Assembly: GCA_018894595.1 (NCBI GenBank)
Contig: JAHIPN010000463.1
Span: 1 to 7,197 of the forward strand
From: a bacterium
GTDB taxonomy: Bacteria > Atribacterota > JS1 > SB-45 > 34-128
Length of the DNA stretch: 7,197 bases
Reading direction: 5' to 3'
A program made the translations under genes and the position numbers. Of this stretch, positions 1-5,474 are shown piece by piece. The notes under the pieces were generated by a model. The model saw only the letters and a program-made list of their open reading frames with translations, did not search any database and was not told the DNA's origin. The first letter of the stretch is position 1; each line of letters starts with the position of its first letter.

Positions 1-32
1 AAAAATTAATTCCTATCATCAAATATTAAATA

Positions 33-99
33 TTTAAATTGAAATAAAAATTTCGTATAATTCTATTAAGATGTTATACTATATACAGTCAACTATAAT
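33..99 (+). promoter_or_regulatory. candidate promoter region of the defence operon
   Basis: The 198-base region before the first gene holds no ORF of note and is very AT-rich. Three -10-like elements are visible. A perfect TATAAT lies at 56-61, with a weak TTTAAA 17 bases upstream at 33-38. An extended -10, TGTTATACT, lies at 72-80. A second TATAAT lies at 94-99. None has a good TTGACA partner. The extended -10 at 72-80 is the most promoter-like because it does not depend on a -35 box. In sequence this AT-rich such hexamers arise by chance, so which one is used is uncertain. Confidence 0.35.
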
Positions 100-132
100 A
101 AATTTCGCAAAATGCCTGGGTTAATTCTATTA
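58..132. repeat. paired direct repeats in the upstream region
   Basis: TAATTCTATTA occurs at 58-68 and again at 122-132. The shorter AAATTTCG occurs at 48-55 and again at 100-107. The two words keep the same order in both copies, giving two imperfect modules of roughly 20-33 bases. They overlap the candidate -10 elements and could be regulator binding sites or a degenerate tandem duplication. Low complexity makes a chance origin possible. Confidence 0.35.
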
Positions 133-198
133 TAAAGAAAGCAATTTTTGTGATAACTAATTAGGCAAAATTTACTTTTTACACTTTGGAGACAAGAG

Positions 199-1449
199 AT
201 GATTGAAAATATAGAATTTTATAAACTAACACCGCTCTCACAAAGTTTGTTTGATAACAAAGTAGAATTATTACCCTCAGTAAATGAATTATTTGAGTTT
301 GAATTAGCCTATTTGGAGTATAATTGTTTGCCAAAGGACGATTTGTTGGATAGGTTAGCCTACTTTAAATCTATTGATGGTAAGTTTACAAAGCATTTTT
401 TAACGTATAACCACCCTGCCAAAGCACTTACAGATAATCGATCAGCAAACACAAAAGCTTATTTTGAAAATGGATTGTTTTCTACAGGCTATGCAACACA
501 TGGATTGTTTCCTTATCGTGGAAAGTTTCATCCTCAATTAATTAAGGCTTTGATAAATATCATTGGAATAAAAAAAGGCGAAACTATTTTGGACCCAATG
601 TGTGGTAGTGGAACTGCAAATATTGAATCCGCATTAATGGGTATAAACTCTTATGCAATTGATTTAAGTCCTTTTTGTCAATTTATGACGAAAGTAAAGC
701 ATGAAAGTTTATCAATAAATATTGAATTATTAAAGGGAGTTTCTAATAAATCAGAACAGTTATTTAATTTTTTTAATGTTAATGATGTAAAAATGCAATT
801 AAAAAAAATTACTGATAATGAGAAATTAAAGATTTATGAATTAGCGCTACTTGCTTTCTTAGATTCTCTGGGATATTCTAAAAGGGTAGTTAGTTCCAGC
901 CATAGACAGCTTTTTACAAAAGTTCTCAGAAGATATGAGGACACGATTGTTAATTTTATATTAAATAATGCAAAATACATAAGTAGTTTAGGAACTGTTA
1001 ATATTCTAGAAAATGCCACTGCTATGAAAATACCATTAGAAGATCATTCAATTGATGGAGTAATCACATCACCACCATATTCATTCGCGATTGATTATGT
1101 AAAAAATGATGAAGCTCAATTAAAATTTTTAGGGTATAATATTGATGGTATCAGAGGTAAAATGATTGGATTAGTTGGTAAAAATAAAGATGAACGACTA
1201 AAAAATTATTTTGAAGATATGGACCGGGTATGTTCGGAAATCTCAAGGGTGTTAAGGGAAGATAAATATTTTGTAATGATTATAGGGTCTAATACAAACC
1301 AGACCGGGGGTATCAGGTTGGAGAATAAAATAATAGAATCATGTAAAAAATATGAGTTAATATTGGTTAAAAGTATTTTGAAGCCCATAAAGGGTATGAG
1401 AAATACAATGAAGGATGAATATATATTATTCTTTCAAAAGAGGTGGTAA
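199..1449 (+). CDS. DNA methyltransferase (SPPY type, probable N4-cytosine or N6-adenine), first gene of the defence operon
   Basis: This 416-residue protein is an S-adenosylmethionine-dependent DNA amino-methyltransferase, expected to protect host DNA from the linked nuclease. The SAM-binding motif I, DPMCGSGT, is at residues 132-139. It follows a motif X-like segment at 102-119 (GLFPYRG..HPQLIKALI) and precedes the strand ending AIDLSP at 153-158. The catalytic motif IV is TSPPYSFAIDY at 290-300. SPPY is more usual in N4-cytosine enzymes, but the base target cannot be settled from it. Motif I precedes motif IV, with about 130 residues between them (roughly 160-285) that probably hold the target-recognition region; this is the alpha-like order. 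The start is ATG with GGAG at 188-191, 7 bases upstream. The next gene starts 2 bases after its stop, so the two are almost certainly co-transcribed. No truncation is seen. Confidence 0.9.
   Translation: MIENIEFYKLTPLSQSLFDNKVELLPSVNELFEFELAYLEYNCLPKDDLLDRLAYFKSIDGKFTKHFLTYNHPAKALTDNRSANTKAYFENGLFSTGYATHGLFPYRGKFHPQLIKALINIIGIKKGETILDPMCGSGTANIESALMGINSYAIDLSPFCQFMTKVKHESLSINIELLKGVSNKSEQLFNFFNVNDVKMQLKKITDNEKLKIYELALLAFLDSLGYSKRVVSSSHRQLFTKVLRRYEDTIVNFILNNAKYISSLGTVNILENATAMKIPLEDHSIDGVITSPPYSFAIDYVKNDEAQLKFLGYNIDGIRGKMIGLVGKNKDERLKNYFEDMDRVCSEISRVLREDKYFVMIIGSNTNQTGGIRLENKIIESCKKYELILVKSILKPIKGMRNTMKDEYILFFQKRW
1440..1446 (+). promoter_or_regulatory. ribosome binding site of the AIPR gene
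   Basis: GAGGTGG at 1440-1446 is a near-ideal Shine-Dalgarno sequence 5 bases before ATG 1452. It overlaps the alternative GTG start at 1443, which has no separate site. It therefore fixes the AIPR start at 1452 and lies inside the last codons of the methyltransferase gene. Confidence 0.75.
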
Positions 1450-1451
1450 CT

Positions 1452-1862
1452 ATGGATAAAATTACCAAAAGAAGATCGATTTCAAATCGCGAGCTTATCA
1501 AAACAGTTAAACAAAATATAGAGCAAATAAATGAAACTGAGAATTACAACAAGATTGGAAAAGCTTTTGATTTTTGGGTACTTAAAAATTATTTCGAATT
1601 AGATGAGGAGACTGTTGCTACTAATATTATTGAATCCCCAAATGACAAACGAGTTGATGCATTTGTAGAAGAAGAGGAAAATATTAAAATAATACAGTGT
1701 AAGTTCTTTAATGATATAGAAAAGAGAGTTGGAGGGAATGAGATTGTCTTATTTAAAGGCTGTCTTGATTGGTTAAGAAAACCCGAAGAAACTAAAAAAC
1801 TGAATTTACCACGTTTTATAATCTTGCTTCAATATTCTCTGAAAGATGGAACGAAGGAGTAG
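1452..1862 (+). CDS. AIPR fragment 1: N-terminal Mrr-like nuclease part
   Basis: This piece encodes 136 residues from ATG 1452. It holds a PD-(D/E)XK-type core of the Mrr kind. The acidic residue is D69 in KRVDAF and the strand with the catalytic pair is IIQCKF, giving Q82-x-K84. A helix (KAFDFWVLKNYF, about 38-49) lies before it. A QxK variant is usual in Mrr-like nucleases. A glycine-rich turn and GCLDWLRKPEE follow. The frame ends at TAG 1860-1862, but homology to the expected AIPR continuation is lost earlier, somewhere after about 1793. If translated alone, the product would have the nuclease motif without the AIPR domain. Confidence 0.7.
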   Translation: MDKITKRRSISNRELIKTVKQNIEQINETENYNKIGKAFDFWVLKNYFELDEETVATNIIESPNDKRVDAFVEEEENIKIIQCKFFNDIEKRVGGNEIVLFKGCLDWLRKPEETKKLNLPRFIILLQYSLKDGTKE

Positions 1863-2443
1863 AGGTTCAACTTCATTTTTTTGCTTTTGGTAAATTCTCA
1901 AACGAAGCAAAACATGAGCGGATAGTCTTTAATAATTCAGATCTTAGAGAAAGGGTACAGATGCATTTTCATGATATAGATGATATCCTGAAACTTTATA
2001 AATCAAAACTACAAGATCAGAACCCTCTTGTTGATAAGAAATATGAATTTGAATTAATACAAGGTGAATATTTTACGAAAGAAAAGGAAATACCTTCAAT
2101 TGTAGCGACAGTTAAAGGAAGAGACCTTTTAAAGTTATACGAGGAATATGGTGAGGATCTCTTTGAAAGAAATATAAGATACTTTCGCGGGGTAAGAAAA
2201 GAAAGTATTAACGCAAAAATTATTGATACAATATTAGATGACAATGAACGTAAAAATTTTTGGTATTACAATAATGGGATAAGTTTCGTATGCCGGAATT
2301 TCAAGGTTAAGGGCAATACTGTTACACCTAAATTGGAAGTACAGGGTTTTCAGGTCATTAATGTTGTCAGACAACGGTTTGCTTATCTCAAGCAAAAGAG
2401 CGGGAAGAAAAATGGAAGAGTATTCCAGAAGATGTTCAAGTGA
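1796..2443 (+). CDS. AIPR fragment 2: central part
   Basis: The second frame is open from 1796 and stops at TGA 2441-2443. Its first ATG is at 1961, which would give 160 residues, but the coding-like sequence clearly starts well upstream: SIFSERWNEGVEVQLHFFAF is encoded at 1829-1888. The latter part, RNIRYFRGVR..INAKIIDT and NFWYYNNGISFVC, is the conserved AIPR core just before the NGxQT signature. The true frame is lost after AAT 2360-2362. The tail to 2443 (VVRQRF and onward) is out-of-frame readthrough. No ribosome binding site precedes 1961, so independent translation is doubtful. Confidence 0.7.
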   Translation, partial: KTEFTTFYNLASIFSERWNEGVEVQLHFFAFGKFSNEAKHERIVFNNSDLRERVQMHFHDIDDILKLYKSKLQDQNPLVDKKYEFELIQGEYFTKEKEIPSIVATVKGRDLLKLYEEYGEDLFERNIRYFRGVRKESINAKIIDTILDDNERKNFWYYNNGISFVCRNFKVKGNTVTPKLEVQGFQVINVVRQRFAYLKQKSGKKNGRVFQKMFK

Positions 2444-3255
2444 TTGTTCGTTTTATTAAAGCTCCCACAGAAGATGTAGACTTAATCACTTTATATACAA
2501 ATTCGCAAAATCCTGTTAATCCATTACAATTAAAATCAAATGATCCTTTACAGAAAAGGTTACAAGAAGAAATCCGTAAATCCTCACCGCCATATTTTTA
2601 TTCTATAAAAGAAGGTGATTGGCAATTAGTTCTTAAGGAGGAGAAGAAAAAGTATAAAGGTAAAATAGAATTAGCAAATATTGCCCAAGCTATTTATTCA
2701 TTTAATAATGATCCAGTATTTGCTCGCAGATGGAAAAGCAGACTATTTTCAGAAAAATACAATGAAATTTTCAGAAAAGACATTTCTAAAGAAGAGATTA
2801 TTTTACCTTGGAGGATTCAGAAAGCTATAAATAGCAAAATAACTAAATATAGGAGAAATCAATTAAACAGATTAAAGAAAGAACCTAATTCATTTACTAA
2901 AGATGAGAAAGAAGATATTCTAAAAAAAGAATTCTTGATATATTCTAACCTCGTAATTTTGTATTTTATCGGTAGATTGATTCGTAAACACTATAGAGTA
3001 TATTCTCAGAAAATAGCTAATAAGTTATTAAATAATAGATTAGAAAGAAGGATTGAAAGAATTTTTGACTATATTATTAATATTTTAAAATATAGCGAAC
3101 ATTTAACAAAAGAAAGTAATCTTTATCATTTTCTTCTAAATTTTAATAATATCGAACTTCTTTATAATGAAATTCAGAGCGCAATGGAAAGGGATAGTGC
3201 AAGAAATAAAAAGGACCCATTAAAAGATTTCTTACCTGAAACAAGAGGAGAATGA
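2365..3255 (+). CDS. AIPR fragment 3: C-terminal part
   Basis: The third frame is open from 2362. It begins with CQTT of the restored NGCQTT signature. It then carries VQVIVRFIKAP and the strongly conserved LYTNSQNPVNPLQL with NDPLQKRLQEE, followed by YFYSIKEGDW. Further on, IAQAIYSFNNDP..ARRWKS and the KYNEIF element are typical of AIPR C-terminal regions. The rest, to the TGA at 3253-3255, is lysine-rich and helical without a motif I recognise. A GTG at 2440 would give 271 residues, but it is an internal codon with no ribosome binding site and is probably not a start. The stop lies next to the start of the following gene. Confidence 0.75.
   Translation, partial: CQTTVCLSQAKEREEKWKSIPEDVQVIVRFIKAPTEDVDLITLYTNSQNPVNPLQLKSNDPLQKRLQEEIRKSSPPYFYSIKEGDWQLVLKEEKKKYKGKIELANIAQAIYSFNNDPVFARRWKSRLFSEKYNEIFRKDISKEEIILPWRIQKAINSKITKYRRNQLNRLKKEPNSFTKDEKEDILKKEFLIYSNLVILYFIGRLIRKHYRVYSQKIANKLLNNRLERRIERIFDYIINILKYSEHLTKESNLYHFLLNFNNIELLYNEIQSAMERDSARNKKDPLKDFLPETRGE
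3246..3250 (+). promoter_or_regulatory. ribosome binding site of the restriction-nuclease gene
   Basis: AGGAG at 3246-3250 is 10 bases before ATG 3261 but only 1 base before ATG 3252. Spacing favours 3261. The 3252 start would make an ATGA overlap with the AIPR stop and could only work by translational coupling. Confidence 0.6.
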
Positions 3256-3260
3256 ATACC

Positions 3261-4262
3261 ATGAAGAATAATTTAAGGCATTCAATTAAAAAAAAGTTCA
3301 ACACTGTTATTACAAAAAACACCTTTTATTTTTATAATAAAGAATTTGAAGAGGCTTATGAAGGATATGTTAATTCAATTAAGGAAACTTTACTTGTCTT
3401 AAAGAACCAAATTCAAAATACGGGTTTGAAGAAAGAATTGTTTGAAGACTTAATTTATAAAAAGGAAAATGGATTAAGAGCTTTACTTGCATTAACAGGT
3501 TTTTCAAACGAAAGCCTTAAAAGACTTATAACTTTTATGAGAATAGTTGATGACCCTGAATTAAATGTTCTTATTAATAAAGATAAATGGATAACGGATG
3601 CAGAAACAAGAGATAGAGAGAATATTAAGGAATGGTCCGATAGTAAAATTCAAAAAAAGATACGCGAAAGTGAGTTTTTTAGAAAAGGTTTGGTGAATAT
3701 ATTTTTTGAAGGTTCTACAATCCCTATTTTTTCTAAGGCGTTGCCCCTGTTTGAACTTAAGAAATTGAGTATTTCAAAGCTAAATTTCGAAATAGATGCG
3801 TTGATTGATACATTGATTCGCTATAAAGAAAAAGGTTCCTATTCAGGCAAGAAAGAGAATAACCCGGAAGTAGTTATTGAAAATATTTTGGATGAAATGG
3901 GAATCGGATTTGAGGGGGGAGATTTAGGAGAATTAATAAGCAATGCTCCAGATGAAAAACGAAGAATGGACTTCATTATTCCTAACAAAATGAACCCAAA
4001 AATAATTATTGAGTGCTCATATCTAGTTACAACATCTTCAGGCCAAGGGGATAAATCAAAAACAGAAATTTCAATTGATTCCTTAATTAAAAAACATCAT
4101 CCTGATGCTCATTTTTTTGGTTTCGTTGATGGCATTGGTTGGTATGTAAGAAAGAATGACCTAAAAAGAATGGTAAAAGCTTACGAGGATGTTTTTACAT
4201 TTCATGAAGAAGAGTTAGAACGATTTAAGCAATTATTAAAGGAGATACTTGTTAATGATTGA
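3261..4262 (+). CDS. probable type II restriction endonuclease, PD-(D/E)XK fold, DpnII/MboI-like C-terminus
   Basis: This 333-residue protein (336 if ATG 3252 is used) is the likely cleaving enzyme of the cassette. The first two thirds are helical and charged, with no motif I recognise. The nuclease core is near the C-terminus, in 3261-based numbering. An acidic residue, D237, sits in RRMDFIIP. The second strand is IIIECSYLV with E251. A glycine/lysine-rich loop, SSGQGDKSKTE (about 259-269), comes next. HFFGFVDGIGWYVRKNDL follows at 285-302. The order DF, IIEx, a GxxK loop and F-x-DGxGW matches what I know of the DpnII/MboI family, where IEVNFY, GGSK and TDGKGW occupy these places. The second strand reads E-C-S rather than E-x-K. 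The gene overlaps the following methyltransferase by 8 bases. Cleavage specificity, GATC or otherwise, cannot be read from sequence. Confidence 0.7.
   Translation: MKNNLRHSIKKKFNTVITKNTFYFYNKEFEEAYEGYVNSIKETLLVLKNQIQNTGLKKELFEDLIYKKENGLRALLALTGFSNESLKRLITFMRIVDDPELNVLINKDKWITDAETRDRENIKEWSDSKIQKKIRESEFFRKGLVNIFFEGSTIPIFSKALPLFELKKLSISKLNFEIDALIDTLIRYKEKGSYSGKKENNPEVVIENILDEMGIGFEGGDLGELISNAPDEKRRMDFIIPNKMNPKIIIECSYLVTTSSGQGDKSKTEISIDSLIKKHHPDAHFFGFVDGIGWYVRKNDLKRMVKAYEDVFTFHEEELERFKQLLKEILVND
4238..4244 (+). promoter_or_regulatory. ribosome binding site of the second methyltransferase
   Basis: AAAGGAG at 4238-4244 is 10 bases before ATG 4255 and 4 bases before TTG 4249. Spacing and codon both favour ATG 4255. 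The site lies inside the end of the nuclease gene, so translation of the two is probably coupled. Confidence 0.6.
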
Positions 4263-5229
4263 TAAATATATCAACCAGATAATTCAGGGTGATTGTCTGG
4301 AAGTTATGAAAAATATTCCAGACAATTCTGTGGACATAACATTTGCAGATCCTCCTTTTAATTTAAAGAAGAGATATAATGGATATAAAGATAATAAGGA
4401 ATTTAATGCATATTTGGCTTGGTGTAAACAGTGGATATATGAAATGGTTAGAATCACAAAACCTACTGGCTCTATATTCGTACATAATATTCCTAAATGG
4501 CTAACCTATTACTCAAGTTTTTTAAATGATAGCACTTACTTTAAACATTGGATTGCTTGGGATGCACCTTCTGCACCTATGGGAAAAACCTTGCAACCTT
4601 CTCATTATGGTATTTTGTATTATGTAAAGAATTTAAAGAAAAGTAAGTTTTATGAAATTCGTTATCCACATAAACGGTGCAGAAAATGTAGCTATCTTCT
4701 AAAAGATTATGGTGGGAAAAAAGCGAGCTTACACCCATTTGGCCCATTAGTTTCTGATGTTTGGACAGATATTCATCGTATAAAACACAATAAATATAGA
4801 GATGAACATCCATGTCAGTTACCAATACATTTGTTAGAACGAATAATTTTAATGAGTACAGATGAAAACGATATTGTACTGGATCCATTTGTCGGAACTG
4901 GAACAACAGTTATTTCAGCAAAAAGATTAGGTAGAAGATTTATTGGAATTGATATTGATGAAACATATGTAAATATCACAAAGAATAAACTCTCTAAAGA
5001 ATCACCTAACTCTAAGGTTGGTGATGTCTGGATTAGCTTTTATTTAGACGAGATAGCAACAATCAGGAATATAGACTGGGTAAAATTAGCACGATATTTT
5101 TTAACTCCTGAGAACATTAAAGAGATTGATTTTACAAAGATAAAATTCAAGAAGCAAATAAGGTTATTAAAATGTGAAAAAGATAATATTTTACAAATGG
5201 GTGCGAAACAGATAACCAGCAATAAATGA
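4255..5229 (+). CDS. beta-class DNA methyltransferase (DPPF type, probable N6-adenine)
   Basis: This 324-residue protein is a DNA amino-methyltransferase with beta-class motif order. Catalytic motif IV, FADPPFNLK, is near residues 31-39, preceded by IIQGDCLEVM. The target-recognition region is about 90-180 and contains CRKC at 142-145. It is followed by SDVWTD (167-172), a motif X-like HPCQLPIHLLERII (185-198), motif I DPFVGTGTT (210-218) and FIGIDID (229-235). DPPF with this order is typical of N6-adenine enzymes, and the VWT..HP..LLERII..DPF layout resembles M2.DpnII (DpnA)-type proteins. Motif X reads HPCQLP where HPTQKP is most common. It is the last gene of the operon and overlaps the nuclease by 8 bases, as expected for the modification half of an R-M pair. 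TTG 4249 is a possible but less likely start. Confidence 0.92.
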   Translation: MIDKYINQIIQGDCLEVMKNIPDNSVDITFADPPFNLKKRYNGYKDNKEFNAYLAWCKQWIYEMVRITKPTGSIFVHNIPKWLTYYSSFLNDSTYFKHWIAWDAPSAPMGKTLQPSHYGILYYVKNLKKSKFYEIRYPHKRCRKCSYLLKDYGGKKASLHPFGPLVSDVWTDIHRIKHNKYRDEHPCQLPIHLLERIILMSTDENDIVLDPFVGTGTTVISAKRLGRRFIGIDIDETYVNITKNKLSKESPNSKVGDVWISFYLDEIATIRNIDWVKLARYFLTPENIKEIDFTKIKFKKQIRLLKCEKDNILQMGAKQITSNK

Positions 5230-5313
5230 CACAATATATACCCTGGTACTATCTGCACTCTTCGAGATATTCACCTCTTCTTTTCTCTTCTTTAATGTAA
5301 GCAGAATCTATAT

Positions 5314-5322
5314 TGATATAAT
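5314..5322 (+). promoter_or_regulatory. extended -10 promoter element upstream of the amidohydrolase
   Basis: TGATATAAT at 5314-5322 is a perfect extended -10 (TGn plus TATAAT). No good -35 box lies 17-18 bases upstream. Transcription would start near 5329, just before the palindrome at 5333-5346. Confidence 0.4.
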
Positions 5323-5332
5323 TTTTCTTTAA

Positions 5333-5346
5333 GGCTGAATTCAGCC
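5333..5346. promoter_or_regulatory. perfect 14-bp palindrome, possible operator
   Basis: GGCTGAATTCAGCC is a perfect inverted repeat (5-bp GC-rich stem, AATT centre) in an otherwise AT-rich gap. It lies between an extended -10 and a TTGACT -35 box, a position suited to a dimeric regulator. It is also the only hairpin after the second methyltransferase, but no T-run follows it on either strand, so it is a poor intrinsic terminator. Confidence 0.45.
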
Positions 5347-5353
5347 AGCATTC

Positions 5354-5383
5354 TTGACTTAATTTATTTTTCTGTGCTATTCT
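5354..5383 (+). promoter_or_regulatory. candidate sigma-70-type promoter of the amidohydrolase
   Basis: TTGACT at 5354-5359 and TATTCT at 5378-5383 are separated by 18 bases, and TGC directly before the -10 adds an extended -10 element. Transcription would start near 5390, leaving a leader of about 85 bases before the ATG at 5475. This is the best -35/-10 pair in the window. I see no riboswitch fold in the leader. Confidence 0.5.
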
Positions 5384-5474
5384 TATTTTTAAGACAACAC
5401 TTAAAACTAAACTGTTTCTACACTTATGGCTTTTATTAGTGATATAGAATATTATTTTTAAATAGGAGGTTAAA

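Larger units (their letters stand above)
1452..3255 (+). pseudogene. AIPR family abortive-infection protein with Mrr-like N-terminus, broken by two frameshifts
   Basis: Three consecutive reading-frame pieces on the plus strand read as one AIPR (abortive infection phage resistance, Pfam AIPR) protein. Frame 1452-1862 gives way to the frame open from 1796 to 2443, and that to the frame open from 2362 to 3255. Both changes are explained by loss of one base. Adding one base in each place makes 1806 nt, or 601 residues, which is a normal size for the family. The second loss falls inside the family signature: restoring one G next to 2363 gives VINGCQTT. AIPR genes are known from phage-resistance and restriction-modification neighbourhoods, but their biochemical mechanism is not well established. 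Here the gene sits inside an R-M operon. As written it cannot make a full protein. The causes could be true decay or sequencing error; programmed frameshifting is less likely. Confidence 0.85.

Noticed and set aside
2355..2370. Programmed -1 frameshift at the second AIPR break
   Set aside because: A -1 slip would read INCCQT, while an added G gives the consensus-like INGCQT; there is no slippery heptamer.
2440..3255. GTG at 2440 as the start of a separate gene
   Set aside because: The frame is open and AIPR-like from 2362, and no Shine-Dalgarno sequence lies before 2440.
4577..4906. 109-residue minus-strand ORF inside the second methyltransferase
   Set aside because: It is a shadow of a gene with clear DPPF and DPFVGTGTT motifs and has no domain of its own.
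5383..5461. TTATTTTTAA direct repeat at 5383-5392 and 5452-5461
   Set aside because: Low-complexity A/T words of this length recur by chance here; no element lies between the copies.
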